The position numbers and the translations under genes are program-made. 64,000 nucleotides of DNA, taken from an uncultured Cohaesibacter sp. Its GTDB lineage: Bacteria; Pseudomonadota; Alphaproteobacteria; Rhizobiales; Cohaesibacteraceae. Below are positions 53,690 through 63,268 of the stretch, piece by piece. Below the pieces are notes generated by a model. It was given only the letters and a program-made list of their open reading frames with translations, did no database searches and had not been told where the DNA came from. Location of the stretch: NCBI RefSeq assembly GCF_963667045.1, contig NZ_OY762934.1, forward strand, positions 4,098,501 through 4,162,500, given 5' to 3'. Each line of letters opens with the position of its first letter. The stretch's first letter is position 1.

Positions 53690-54391
53690 CTATCGCTCAT
53701 CCGTGGCAAAATAGTCCGGATGCTCCTCGCGGATGCGCGGGATGATAAGCAGGATTTCGCCCAGATGCTTGTTGATCTCGGCGGATGCCTGCGCGGGATT
53801 CTTGGATTCAATCGCTGCCAGAATGCGCTTGTGGGCGGCAAAGGCCGTATCGATCGCAAAGGTCAGGGACAGAAACCGCACCCGGTCCATGTGGGCCTTG
53901 TTGTCCTTGATCAACTGCCAGGCGAAGTCGACGCCGCAACGATCGCAGATCTCCTTGTGGAACTGATCGTCAAGCGCATGGAACAGCTCCGTATCCCGTG
54001 CAACGACCGTTTTCCTTTGTTGTTCAATGAGATCGCGCAAGGCTTCAAGGTCTTCATTCTGCAGCTTTTCGCAGGCAGTGGCCACCGTCTTGGTCTCCAG
54101 AGCGCAGCGTATGAAGCGCGCTTGTTCGACGGATTTCTTCGAGATGAGCGAGACAGTCGTAGCGACCTGAGGACGCATCGACAGAAACCCCAGCTTGGAC
54201 AGACGATAGAAAGCATCCCTCACCGGCTGTCGTGAGACGCCGAGGGCCTTGGCTACGTCTGCTTCTGAAATCTTGGCCCCTGGTTCGAGCTCGAGTGTCA
54301 GGATCTGCCTGTGCAGTTCGTTGAACACCGAGTCTGCGACCGACAGACGGTTGAGTGGGGTCAGGACTGTATCAATTGTTGTTCTAGGCAT
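53690..54391 (-). CDS. GntR-family (FadR subfamily) regulator of hexuronate genes
   Basis: A 233-residue regulator. The winged helix (about 15-80) shows VFNELHRQILTLELEPGAKISE and LGVSRQPVRDAFYRLSKLGFL. The FCD effector domain (about 90-220) shows RCALETKTVATACE and the metal-binding histidine area FHALDDQFHKEIC and AAHKRILAAIE. It is divergent from uxaC with two operator-like repeats in the 117-bp gap, so it very likely represses the uxaC-TRAP operon and is released by a hexuronate intermediate, like ExuR/UxuR. Confidence 0.92.
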   Translation of the reverse strand: MPRTTIDTVLTPLNRLSVADSVFNELHRQILTLELEPGAKISEADVAKALGVSRQPVRDAFYRLSKLGFLSMRPQVATTVSLISKKSVEQARFIRCALETKTVATACEKLQNEDLEALRDLIEQQRKTVVARDTELFHALDDQFHKEICDRCGVDFAWQLIKDNKAHMDRVRFLSLTFAIDTAFAAHKRILAAIESKNPAQASAEINKHLGEILLIIPRIREEHPDYFATDER

Positions 54392-54415
54392 ATTGTGCTC
54401 CGTGAACCGGATATT

Positions 54416-54466
54416 ACTGGCATATCAGTTTACAGGCAAGGAAAACTGGTATATTAGTTTACCAGT
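54416..54466 (+). promoter_or_regulatory. Twin GntR-type operators between the regulator and uxaC
   Basis: ACTGGTA-N8-TACCAGT, a perfect 7-bp inverted repeat, lies at 54445-54466. A second related copy starts at 54416 (ACTGGCATATCAGTTTACAGG) and shares 17 of 22 positions. The starts are 29 bp apart. They sit between divergent genes of a GntR regulator and its likely targets. Confidence 0.75.
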
Positions 54467-54508
54467 GAACAGAGATTTCCCCTGAAGGAAACACTGAGGA
54501 GGCACATC

Positions 54509-55909
54509 ATGTTGGATCCAGACAGACTTTTTCCCATTGAAGACAAAACTCGTGCGATTGCCCGTTCTCTTTATGAGGGCGTGAGGTCCATGCCGATCGT
54601 CAGTCCGCACGGTCACACGGATCCGAGCTGGTTTGCCAAGAACGAGCGATTCCCCAATCCGGCCCAGTTGTTCATCACGCCGGATCATTATGTTTTCCGC
54701 ATGCTGTGCTCTCAGGGGGTTCGTCTGGAAGACGTTGGCGTGCCGCGTATCGATGGTGGCTGGACCGAGACCGACGGGCGCAAGATCTGGCGCATTCTTG
54801 CCAAGAACACCCATCTGCTGCGGGCGACGCCATCGCGCATGTGGCTTGGCCATGCGTTCGAGGATGTGTTCGGTTGGACCGAGTGGCTGAATGAGGACAA
54901 TGCCGATCGGGTCTATGACCACATCGCCGAATGCCTGGAGAAACCGGAATTCCTGCCGCGTGCCCTTTACGAGCGCTTCAATATCGAGGTGCTGGCAACG
55001 ACGGAATCGCCGCTTGATGACCTCAAGTGGCATCGCGCGATCAAGGAAAGTGGCTGGAAAGGGCGCGTTGTTACCGCCTATCGCCCCGATCCTGTGGTCG
55101 ATCCCCACTACAAGGGCTTCAGGGACAATATCGAGAAATTCGGCGAAATCGCCGGAGTGGATGCGACGACATGGCAGGGGTATCTTGAAGCCCACCGCAT
55201 TCGTCGTGCATACTTCAAGGAATTCGGAGCAACGTCTTCGGATCATGGTCATTTGACCGCGCGTACGGAAAACATGTCGCAGGAGGATGCGGCAGCGCTT
55301 TTCCAGAAAGCTTTGAAGGGAGAGTGCTCGGTCGAAGAAGCCGATGCTTTCCGGGGTCAGATGCTGACCGAAATGGCTCGCATGAGCCTGGAAGACGGTT
55401 TGGTGTTGCAGATACACCCAGGCAGTAACCGCAATCATTCCAATCCTGTCTTCGAGAAATTCGGGCTGGACAAGGGCTTCGATATCCCGACCCAGACCGA
55501 TTATGTGCATGCCCTCAAGCCGCTGCTGGATGCGGTTGGCATGGAGAGGGATCTCAAGATCATTCTCTTCACGCTGGATGAGACAAGCTACGCACGAGAA
55601 CTGGCGCCGTTGGCTGGCGTCTACCCGGCACTTCGCCTCGGGCCGGCATGGTGGTTCCATGACAGTCCCGAAGGGATGCGCCGGTTCAGGGAGATGACGA
55701 CAGAAACCGCCGGCTTCTACAACACGGTCGGTTTCAATGACGACACAAGAGCATTCTGTTCAATCCCGGCACGACACGATGTGGCGCGTCGGGTGGACTG
55801 TGCATTCCTCGCCACACTGGTTGCAACTGGGCGGCTCGGTGAGGACGAGGCTACTGAGGTCGCTGCTGACCTCACCTATCGGCTTGTGAAGCAGGCCTAT
55901 CGGCTCTGA
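54509..55909 (+). CDS. uxaC: Glucuronate/galacturonate isomerase
   Basis: UxaC converts D-glucuronate to D-fructuronate and D-galacturonate to D-tagaturonate. The 466-residue product shows the metal-site start [16 protein letters not shown], then [13 protein letters not shown], the AVTE-like [14 protein letters not shown], and [22 protein letters not shown] site precedes ATG. First gene of the hexuronate operon, 30 bp before the TRAP binding protein gene. Confidence 0.96.
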   Translation: MLDPDRLFPIEDKTRAIARSLYEGVRSMPIVSPHGHTDPSWFAKNERFPNPAQLFITPDHYVFRMLCSQGVRLEDVGVPRIDGGWTETDGRKIWRILAKNTHLLRATPSRMWLGHAFEDVFGWTEWLNEDNADRVYDHIAECLEKPEFLPRALYERFNIEVLATTESPLDDLKWHRAIKESGWKGRVVTAYRPDPVVDPHYKGFRDNIEKFGEIAGVDATTWQGYLEAHRIRRAYFKEFGATSSDHGHLTARTENMSQEDAAALFQKALKGECSVEEADAFRGQMLTEMARMSLEDGLVLQIHPGSNRNHSNPVFEKFGLDKGFDIPTQTDYVHALKPLLDAVGMERDLKIILFTLDETSYARELAPLAGVYPALRLGPAWWFHDSPEGMRRFREMTTETAGFYNTVGFNDDTRAFCSIPARHDVARRVDCAFLATLVATGRLGEDEATEVAADLTYRLVKQAYRL

Positions 55910-55938
55910 GGAGAGCCACTTCATGGAGGAACAAACTA

Positions 55939-56913
55939 ATGCTTAAGACTTTGACCACTGCTTTGGTTGCCAGTGTCGCAATGATCGCAACGGCTTCGGC
56001 TTGCGAGATCACCCTCAAGTCTTCCGATACCCATCCTGATGGATATCCGACTGTCGAGGCTGTCAAATACATGGGCGATCTGCTGAAAGAGCGCACCAAT
56101 GGCCGTATCTGCGTTGAAGTTTTCCATTCTGCTCAGTTGGGGGAGGAAAAAGACACGATTGAGCAGACCAAATTCGGTGTGATTGACCTGAACCGCGTTT
56201 CCACCGGTCCGTTCAACAACATTGTCGAAGAAACCAAAGTGGTTTCCCTGCCTTATATCTTCAAGAGCGTTGATCACATGCATCACGTCGTTGACGGTCC
56301 GATCGGTGACGACATCCTGAAGGGCTTCGAGCCGGAAGGCTTCATCGGCCTGACCTATTATGATGGTGGCGCTCGCAGCTTCTACAACAAGGTCAAACCG
56401 ATCAAGAGCATGGACGATCTGAAGGGCATGAAGATCCGCGTCATGCAGTCCGACATCTTCGTCGACATGATGACCGCTCTTGGCGCCAACGCAACGCCGC
56501 TGCCTTATGGCGAAGTCTACTCTTCCATCCAGACCGGCGTGATCGACGGTGCGGAAAACAACTGGCCGTCCTTTGAATCATCCGGCCACTATGAAGTCGC
56601 ACCGAACTACACCCTTGATCAGCATCTGATCGTGCCGGAAGTTCTGGTGATGTCCAAGGTTTCCTGGAACAAGCTGAGCCCGGAAGATCAGGCTCTGGTC
56701 AAACAGGCTGCCAAAGACTCCACGCCGAAAATGCGTGAGCTCTGGGCCGCGCGTGAAAAAGTCTCCGAAGAAAAAGTCCGTGCAGCCGGTGTGAACGTTA
56801 TCACCGACATCGACAAGGCTCCCTTCATGGCTGCCATGGATGCCGTTTACGAAAAGCATGTCACCTCTGACAAGCTCAAAGACCTCGTAAAACGCATTCG
56901 CGCTACCGACTGA
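55939..56913 (+). CDS. TRAP transporter periplasmic binding protein (DctP family)
   Basis: A 324-residue periplasmic binding protein. Signal peptide: [18 protein letters not shown], cleaved near residue 21. TRAP features are [37 protein letters not shown], the carboxylate-binding arginine in KIRVM, and [17 protein letters not shown]. Its place after uxaC and before kdgF/kduI indicates a hexuronate ligand (glucuronate, galacturonate or an unsaturated uronate). Confidence 0.94.
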   Translation: MLKTLTTALVASVAMIATASACEITLKSSDTHPDGYPTVEAVKYMGDLLKERTNGRICVEVFHSAQLGEEKDTIEQTKFGVIDLNRVSTGPFNNIVEETKVVSLPYIFKSVDHMHHVVDGPIGDDILKGFEPEGFIGLTYYDGGARSFYNKVKPIKSMDDLKGMKIRVMQSDIFVDMMTALGANATPLPYGEVYSSIQTGVIDGAENNWPSFESSGHYEVAPNYTLDQHLIVPEVLVMSKVSWNKLSPEDQALVKQAAKDSTPKMRELWAAREKVSEEKVRAAGVNVITDIDKAPFMAAMDAVYEKHVTSDKLKDLVKRIRATD

Positions 56914-56969
56914 TTCTTGTTAGCGGCTCATGGCGCCTTGCGCCATGAGCTGTTCATACGGAGAATAAC

Positions 56970-57491
56970 GTGCAAAACCATCTAAAATCTGTAGCTGGCG
57001 TTATGGGCGGTTTGTGCAATCTGGCACTTTGGTTGGCGAGTTTGGGGCTGGTCATGATGACAGTCTTCACTGCCGCGCAAGTGTTTGTGCGCTACGTTCT
57101 GAACAGCTCCATCGTCTGGAGCGAGCCTGTGTCCATCGTGCTGATGGCATGGTTCATCTTTCTTGGCGCGGCCGTGGGTATTCGTGAAGGCAACCATCTG
57201 AGCTTTGATGTGTTACTTATTTTCGTCCCCGACAAGGTAAAAACCATCTGTTACACGCTATCCGACCTCGTCGTGATCGCATTCGGCTTTGGCATGGTCT
57301 GGTATGGCGGCGAGTTGATGAACGCTGGCTGGCACATCAAGATCCCGACGCTGGGTCTCCCCCGCGCGATCGATTACATGCCGCTTGTCATGGGCGGCGT
57401 TCTGGTCATTCTTTTTTCTCTAGAACGCCTTGCGCGCCGTGCTGCAGGCCTTCCGACTGCTCGCTTCGGCGAAACAACGATTGAGGAGTAG
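56970..57491 (+). CDS. TRAP transporter small permease (DctQ family)
   Basis: A 173-residue protein with four membrane helices, the expected size for DctQ. Typical features are LVMMTVFTAAQVFVRYVLNSSIVWSEP and LGAAVGIREGNHLSFDVL. The start is GTG 56970 after GGAG. Partner of the large permease that follows 4 bp later. Confidence 0.93.
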   Translation: MQNHLKSVAGVMGGLCNLALWLASLGLVMMTVFTAAQVFVRYVLNSSIVWSEPVSIVLMAWFIFLGAAVGIREGNHLSFDVLLIFVPDKVKTICYTLSDLVVIAFGFGMVWYGGELMNAGWHIKIPTLGLPRAIDYMPLVMGGVLVILFSLERLARRAAGLPTARFGETTIEE

Positions 57492-57495
57492 TTGG

Positions 57496-58776
57496 ATGGA
57501 AACCTGGATCCTGTTTGGTTCTTTCACGGTGCTGCTGCTCATCGGCACACCGGTAGCATTCTGTCTTGGCGTCGCGTCCTTTGCCACCATCATTTACCTC
57601 GGCATTCCCCCGGTCGTGGTGTTCCAGCGTCTGACAGCCGGTGTCTCCGTGCTGGCTCTGATGGCAATTCCCTTCTTCATTTTTGCCGGTGAAATCATGG
57701 TTCGCGGCGATATCGCGCGAAGACTGGTGGATCTGGCCGGCGGTATGGTTGGCCACATACGAGGTGGCCTGGGGCAGGTCAACATTCTGGCGTCGGTGAT
57801 GTTCGGCGGCATTTCCGGTTCGGCTGCTGCAGACGCCACGGCTATCGGCGGCATCATGGTGCCGCAGATGAAAAAGCGCGGTTACGACGTTTCCTATGGC
57901 GTGAACGTGACTGTTCTTGCGGCTTTGATCGCGCTGATGCTTCCCCCGTCCCATAACCTGATCATCTATTCAATCTCGGCTGGCGGCAAGCTGTCCATCG
58001 CCGACCTGTTCACGGCGGGTATCCTGCCGGGTCTGCTGCTGGCACTTGGCCTGATGATCACGGCCTATTTTGTTGCCAAGAAAAAGGGTTATCCGACCGA
58101 GCCATTTGCTGGCTGGCGTGCTCTTGGTCGCATGTTCATCAATGCCTTTCCGGGCATCCTGCTGATCGGCATCATCTTTGGCGGCGTCCGGTCCGGTGTC
58201 TTCACGGCTTCGGAAAGCTCATGTATCGCTGCGGTCTATGCCGTTCTGGTCACCGTGTTTGCTTATCGGACGATGAATTTCAAGGAGTTCGTTGAAACCT
58301 GCAAGTCGGCCGTCCGCACGACCGCGATGGTGCTGCTCGTCATCGGCTGCGCTGCGGCCTTCGGTTGGCTTCTGGCCTATCTGCGCATTCCCACCCAGCT
58401 GGTCGAGATGCTCAAACAAGTTTCGAGCAACCCGTTCGTCATCCTGCTGCTGATCAACCTGTTGCTGCTGATGCTCGGCACGTTTATGGACATGTCGCCG
58501 TTGATCGTCATCACCACCCCGATTTTCCTGCCGGTTGCGACGGCCTTCGGTGTCGATCCAATCCACTTCGGTGTGATCCTGATCCTCAACCTGGGTATCG
58601 GCCTTTGCACGCCGCCGGTGGGCACGGTGCTGTTCGTTGGCTGCGCGGTGGGCAAGATCCCCGTGTGGGAGGTTATTCGGACCATCTGGCCATTCTATGG
58701 TGCCGCTTTTGCCGTGCTGATGCTGGTGACCTATGTTCCATTTCTTTCTCTCTGGCTGCCAAGCCTGTTTCACTAG
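57496..58776 (+). CDS. TRAP transporter large permease (DctM family)
   Basis: A 426-residue permease with about 12 membrane helices. It shows the DctM features FGGISGSAAADATAIGGIMVPQM, LPPSHNLIIYSI, SGVFTASESSCIAAVYA, GTFMDMSPLIVITTPIFLPV and GLCTPPVGTVLFVGCAVGK. ATG 57496 follows GAGGAG. It imports the sugar acid in symport with sodium as part of the three-component system. Confidence 0.95.
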   Translation: METWILFGSFTVLLLIGTPVAFCLGVASFATIIYLGIPPVVVFQRLTAGVSVLALMAIPFFIFAGEIMVRGDIARRLVDLAGGMVGHIRGGLGQVNILASVMFGGISGSAAADATAIGGIMVPQMKKRGYDVSYGVNVTVLAALIALMLPPSHNLIIYSISAGGKLSIADLFTAGILPGLLLALGLMITAYFVAKKKGYPTEPFAGWRALGRMFINAFPGILLIGIIFGGVRSGVFTASESSCIAAVYAVLVTVFAYRTMNFKEFVETCKSAVRTTAMVLLVIGCAAAFGWLLAYLRIPTQLVEMLKQVSSNPFVILLLINLLLLMLGTFMDMSPLIVITTPIFLPVATAFGVDPIHFGVILILNLGIGLCTPPVGTVLFVGCAVGKIPVWEVIRTIWPFYGAAFAVLMLVTYVPFLSLWLPSLFH

Positions 58777-58785
58777 GAGAGTTCA

Positions 58786-59103
58786 ATGCATGTAAAGGCA
58801 TTTCCCATTGTCGGCGAAGACACTGCTACCCCAAGACAGGTTCTTGCGGATAGTCCCGAGCTGATGGTGGTGGCTTTCACGTTCAAGGAGGAGGGAGCCG
58901 AAGGCGCCCTCCACAACCACCCTCATGTCCAGTCCACATTTGTGAAGGAAGGCCGCTTCCGCTTCACAATCGGGGAAGACAGCTTCGAGGTTGGTCCCGG
59001 TGACAGTTTCGTCATTCCTTCCAATGCCATTCACGGGTGTGTCTGTCTTGAGCCCGGAATGCTGATCGACTGTTTCACGCCTCGCCGTGACGACTTTCTC
59101 TGA
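58786..59103 (+). CDS. kdgF: KdgF, unsaturated-uronate cupin
   Basis: A 105-residue single-domain cupin. KdgF turns 4,5-unsaturated monouronates from pectin or alginate lyases into the linear ketonised form. The metal site is seen in LHNHPHVQSTFVKEGRFRF (two histidines and Gln) and the second cupin motif in FVIPSNAIHGC; the C-terminus IDCFTPRRDDFL has the conserved aspartate-rich FTPxRxDFL. AGGAGA precedes ATG. Between TRAP permease and kduI genes, which fits the role. Confidence 0.88.
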   Translation: MHVKAFPIVGEDTATPRQVLADSPELMVVAFTFKEEGAEGALHNHPHVQSTFVKEGRFRFTIGEDSFEVGPGDSFVIPSNAIHGCVCLEPGMLIDCFTPRRDDFL

Positions 59104-59225
59104 CCAAGTTTCCCCTCCCGCAAAGCCCCTTTTGCCATGGCACCCAGTGCCGGAGGGTCACCCCTGAGACCGCCAAGAGACGGCGCTGTCCCGGTGCCGC
59201 AGCTTGAAAACAAGGAATATGTGCA

Positions 59226-60050
59226 ATGCTTACAGTGAAAACAGTTCATGCTGTGAACGCTGACCACACAAAGAGCATGGATACCAAGGCTCTGCGTGAG
59301 AATTTTCTATCCGAAGGTCTTTTCGCAGAAGGCGAAATCCGCCTGACCTATACCCACTATGATCGCTTCATCGTTGGCGGCGCCGTGCCAAACGGCGGCT
59401 CCCTCGTTCTTGATGAAGTCAAGGAATGCGGTACGCCCAGTATTCTGGACCGTCGCGAAATGGGGATCGTCAACATCGGCGCATCTGGTTCCATTTCCTG
59501 CGCCGGTATCGACTATGCCCTTGATCATGGCGATGTGCTCTATCTGCCAAAGGGATCGGGCGCTGTAACCTTTGCCGGTCAGGGCCGTTTCTACATCACC
59601 TCCGCTCCGGCGCACAAGGAACTGCCAGCCCGGTTGATCAAGATCGAGCAAGCCAACAGCGTGCATATGGGTGCCCCTGAAACGTCGAACGAGCGCACGA
59701 TTTACCAGTTCATTCATCCGCTGGTGATGGAATCCTGCCAGCTGGTGCTCGGCTACACCAAGCTGCACGCCGGGTCGGTCTGGAACACCATGCCAGCCCA
59801 CGTGCATGATCGCCGCATGGAAGCCTATTGCTATTTCGACATGGCTTCGGAGACCCGCGTCATGCATTTCATGGGTGAGCCGAACGAGACCCGCCATCTG
59901 GTAGTCAAGAACGAGGAAGTGGTCGTCTCCCCGCCGTGGTCCATCCATGCCGGCGCAGGTGTTGGCAGCTACACCTTCATCTGGGCGATGGCCGGTGACA
60001 ATGTCGACTACACCGACATGGATTTTGTCGCCATGGAAGACCTGCGCTAG
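59226..60050 (+). CDS. kduI: 5-dehydro-4-deoxy-D-glucuronate isomerase
   Basis: KduI isomerises 5-keto-4-deoxyuronate (DKI) to 2,5-diketo-3-deoxygluconate on the way to KDG. The 274-residue bicupin shows LRENFLSEGLFAEGEI, THYDRFIVGGAVP, the zinc-site region MPAHVHDRRMEAYCYFDM (two His and Glu), and PPWSIHAGAGVGSYTFIWAMAGDN. Follows kdgF, its usual upstream partner; kduD is not in the window. Confidence 0.95.
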   Translation: MLTVKTVHAVNADHTKSMDTKALRENFLSEGLFAEGEIRLTYTHYDRFIVGGAVPNGGSLVLDEVKECGTPSILDRREMGIVNIGASGSISCAGIDYALDHGDVLYLPKGSGAVTFAGQGRFYITSAPAHKELPARLIKIEQANSVHMGAPETSNERTIYQFIHPLVMESCQLVLGYTKLHAGSVWNTMPAHVHDRRMEAYCYFDMASETRVMHFMGEPNETRHLVVKNEEVVVSPPWSIHAGAGVGSYTFIWAMAGDNVDYTDMDFVAMEDLR

Positions 60051-60402
60051 GGCGCTTTGAGGTCAGGAACGGGGCTGGCCGAATTCGGCCAGCCTGCTCA
60101 GACAAGGAAAGCGGCTGTGGGTGGAACTGAAGTATCTGTTTTCCTTGTTTGAGGTCTTCAATACCCGCTGATCTTTGGATCCATCCGCCTGAGGATGGGC
60201 TGATCGGGTTCGAGAAGACTTTTTTCTTTAGAAAATTATGCGTCTTTCCCGAAGGCCGGGAAGGCGCAGTGATACAGGAAATCGAGACCGACTTCTTTCC
60301 TGTTCTTGGCGCTGTTGTGGCGTCAGGAAGAGCTTGTTGCGGCCTCGGATTGCCCGGCAGCTCCAAGAATGGCTGCACTTTTGCTCGCTTAAGGAGTGGA
60401 AC
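60051..60402. other. kduI-uxuA gap with a 22-bp perfect palindrome
   Basis: A 352-bp same-strand gap. GGCTGGCCGAA and its mirror TTCGGCCAGCC form a perfect 22-bp palindrome at 60073-60094, 23 bp after kduI; there is no T-run. A second hairpin lies at about 60239-60266 (CTTTCCCG/CGGGAAGG). No gene or copy of the GntR operator was found. A second promoter for uxuA is likely. Confidence 0.55.
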
Positions 60403-61587
60403 ATGAAAGAAGGCTGGCGCTGGTATAGCTCGTTTGATCGCATCTCGCTTTCCGAGATTGCGCAGACCGGGGCGCGGGAAATCGTTACGGCACTTTATGA
60501 GATCCCCTATGGCGAGGTCTGGCCGCGGGAGACCATCGTCAGGATGCGCCAGAGCATCGAACTGGCCGGTTTCAACTGGCCGATCGTTGAGAGCCTGCCC
60601 ATTCATGAGCGGATCAAGAAGGGCGAGGGCGATCTGTCGGCGCTGTTTGCCAACTACCGGCAATCCATGGCCAATCTTGCAGCCGAGGGCGTCAAGGTCA
60701 TCTGTTACAATTTCATGCCGCTTCTGGACTGGACGCGTACCGATCTTCGGGCTCCCGTCGACGGCGGCGGCACATGCTTGCGGTTCGATGCTGCGCGCAT
60801 GGCGGCGCTTGAGGTCTTCATGCTCGAGCGCGAAGGGGCCGAGGCCGACTATTGCGACGATGCGCTCGAACGGGGCCGGGTCTGGTTCCGGCTGTCCGAC
60901 GAGGCCAAACGGGACCGATTGATGGCTTCGGTGATGGCCGGGTTGCCGGGGGCCTATGATCGCTACACCATCAAGCAGCTCAAGGAAGCCCTCAAGGGCT
61001 ATGAAGGTATCGACCGGGAAACCCTGCGGGCAAACTACAAGCGCTTTCTGGATGAAGTCATTCCTGCTGCCGAAGAGCTTGGCCTCAGTTTTGCCGTGCA
61101 TCCGGATGATCCGCCACGCGACATTCTTGGATTGCCGCGCATTGTTTCGACCGAGGAAGACATTGCGTGGGTGCTTTCGGCGCATGAAAGCCGGGCCAAC
61201 GGGCTGACCCTTTGCTCTGGGTCGCTTGGTGCCCATCCGGATAATGACATTCCAGCGATCGCACGGCGTTTTGCCGACAAGATCCATTTTGCCCATCTGC
61301 GCAATGTCAGGAAATTTGCCGACGGCTCCTTCGAGGAAGCCACGCACCTGGGAGGTGACACCGATATGGCTCTGCTGGTCGCCACGCTCCTTGATGAAGA
61401 AACGCGGCGGCAGGAAGAAGGCAGAGCCGATGCCGATATCGTATTCCGGCCTGATCATGGGCACGAAATGCTCGACGATGATCGCCGCAACACCCATCCG
61501 GGCTATCCGCTGATCGGGCGGATGCGCGGATTGGCCGAGCTTCGCGGGCTGATGGCTGGTATTCACCATGAAAGGGCCAAAGCATGA
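60403..61587 (+). CDS. uxuA: Mannonate dehydratase
   Basis: UxuA dehydrates D-mannonate to 2-keto-3-deoxygluconate. The 394-residue TIM-barrel enzyme begins WRWYSSFDRISLSEIAQTGAREIVTALYEIP-like (residues 5-30) and has VICYNFMPLLDWTRTDL, FAVHPDDPPRDILGLPRIVST, LCSGSLGAHPDNDIP, FAHLRNV and VFRPDHGHEML with the metal residues. ATG 60403 follows AAGGAG. It overlaps uxaA by ATGA. The mannonate-forming reductase UxuB is not in the window. Confidence 0.95.
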   Translation: MKEGWRWYSSFDRISLSEIAQTGAREIVTALYEIPYGEVWPRETIVRMRQSIELAGFNWPIVESLPIHERIKKGEGDLSALFANYRQSMANLAAEGVKVICYNFMPLLDWTRTDLRAPVDGGGTCLRFDAARMAALEVFMLEREGAEADYCDDALERGRVWFRLSDEAKRDRLMASVMAGLPGAYDRYTIKQLKEALKGYEGIDRETLRANYKRFLDEVIPAAEELGLSFAVHPDDPPRDILGLPRIVSTEEDIAWVLSAHESRANGLTLCSGSLGAHPDNDIPAIARRFADKIHFAHLRNVRKFADGSFEEATHLGGDTDMALLVATLLDEETRRQEEGRADADIVFRPDHGHEMLDDDRRNTHPGYPLIGRMRGLAELRGLMAGIHHERAKA

Positions 61588-63122
61588 GTAAACGTCCACC
61601 GATCGTTTTGAACCCAACCGACACGATAGCGATCCTGCCGCACGGGGCAAAGAAGGGTGAAGACCCGCTGGAGCTTGGCGTGGCTCTTGAAGCCAACATC
61701 ATGCCCGGCCACAAGATTGCGCGCAAGGCGCACGCGCAGGGTGAGGCGATCATCAAGTTCGGTCAGATCATCGGGCGGGCGACGCAGCCCATCGCTGCTG
61801 GTGAGCATGTGCACTCGCATAACTGCGCCTTCTCCGACCATGGCCAGAATTACGAGATCGGCTGCGACTATGAAGCAGCTCTGGCTGCCGTGCCAAAGCT
61901 CGAAGCCCGTACCTTCATGGGCTACAAGCGCGCCAACGGTACCTTTGGTACCCGCAACTATGTCGGGCTTTGCTCGACCGTGAACTGCTCGTCGACCGTG
62001 GTTCATCGCGCGGCTCAGGAACTGGAAATCGAAGGTGCCTTCGACGCTTACGAGAATGTTGACGGCGTTGCCATCTTTACCCATTCCTCCGGCTGCGGCA
62101 TGAACAACAAGGGCTTGGGTTTCGAGATTCTCGACAAGGTTCTCTGGGGTCATGCCACTCATCCGAACGTTGGTGCGGCCGTGTTCATCGGTCTTGGCTG
62201 CGAGGTGATGCAGATCGCCAAGATGCGCGAGAATTATGATGATCCGGGCCAGAGCCTGATGGATCGCTTCTACAGCATGACCATTCAGGAAGAGGGCGGC
62301 ACCCGCAAGACCATCGATGCCATCAAGGCCAAAGTGCATGAGCTGTTGCCTGAGCTCAACAAGGCCCAGCGCGAACCGATCCCGGCTTCCGAGCTGAAGA
62401 TTGCGCTGCAGTGCGGCGCATCGGACGGCTTCTCCGGCATTACCGCCAACCCGGCGCTCGGCATTGCCTCAGACCTGCTGGTCGGGCTCGGTGCCACGTC
62501 CATCCTGTCGGAAACCTCCGAGATCTACGGTGCCGAACAGCTGCTGCTGCGTCGTGCTGCCAGCAAGGACGTCGGCGACAAACTGGTGTCCCAGATCCGC
62601 TGGTGGGAAGACTATGTGGCCATGCACAAGGGCAGCCTCGACAACAACCCCAGCCCGGGCAACAAGGCCGGTGGCCTGACGACCATTCTGGAGAAATCCC
62701 TTGGCGCAACCGCCAAGTCCGGCTCCGCTCCTCTGACGGCTGTCTATGACTACGCAGAACGGGTGACCGACCATGGCTTCGTCTTCATGGACACGCCGGG
62801 CTATGATCCGGTTTGCGGCACCGGCCAGATTGCCGGCGGCGCCCACATGATCATCTTTACCACCGGGCGCGGCTCTGCCTATGGCTCCAAACCGGCTCCG
62901 ACCATCAAGGTGGCCTCGAACGACACGCTGTTTGCCAACATGCCGGACGACATGGACATCAACTGCGGTGACATCCTGTCGGCAGGCGTCAGCCTCGAAG
63001 ACAAGGGTGCCGAAATTCTCGAGCTTATCCTCAAAGTTGCCTCTGGCGAGAAGACCAAGTCGGAAGAGCTGGGGCTCGGCAACAACGAGTTCATTCCATG
63101 GCACATCGGTGCGGTGATGTAA
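61584..63122 (+). CDS. uxaA: Altronate dehydratase
   Basis: UxaA dehydrates D-altronate to 2-keto-3-deoxygluconate. The 512-residue protein has an N-terminal SAF domain (about 10-100, GEHVHSHNC), then the UxaA catalytic region (GYKRANGTFGTRNYVGL, THSSGCGMNNKG, FIGLGCEVMQI, QCGASDGFSGITANPALG, DTPGYDPVCGTGQIAGGAH). Cysteines in these motifs may bind iron. Translationally coupled to uxuA by ATGA overlap. Confidence 0.95.
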   Translation: MSKRPPIVLNPTDTIAILPHGAKKGEDPLELGVALEANIMPGHKIARKAHAQGEAIIKFGQIIGRATQPIAAGEHVHSHNCAFSDHGQNYEIGCDYEAALAAVPKLEARTFMGYKRANGTFGTRNYVGLCSTVNCSSTVVHRAAQELEIEGAFDAYENVDGVAIFTHSSGCGMNNKGLGFEILDKVLWGHATHPNVGAAVFIGLGCEVMQIAKMRENYDDPGQSLMDRFYSMTIQEEGGTRKTIDAIKAKVHELLPELNKAQREPIPASELKIALQCGASDGFSGITANPALGIASDLLVGLGATSILSETSEIYGAEQLLLRRAASKDVGDKLVSQIRWWEDYVAMHKGSLDNNPSPGNKAGGLTTILEKSLGATAKSGSAPLTAVYDYAERVTDHGFVFMDTPGYDPVCGTGQIAGGAHMIIFTTGRGSAYGSKPAPTIKVASNDTLFANMPDDMDINCGDILSAGVSLEDKGAEILELILKVASGEKTKSEELGLGNNEFIPWHIGAVM

Positions 63123-63268
63123 TCACCGCGCTCCCTGGGTCTGATCTTTCGGCGCGGTGAGATGTTTTCCGCGCCATCAGCCCCGGATTATGCGACGCGG
63201 CGTTCCATGGCTGCGCCTTCCGGCTTCTGGAAAGATTATCAAATACAGGTTTTACAAGGATAGCGATT

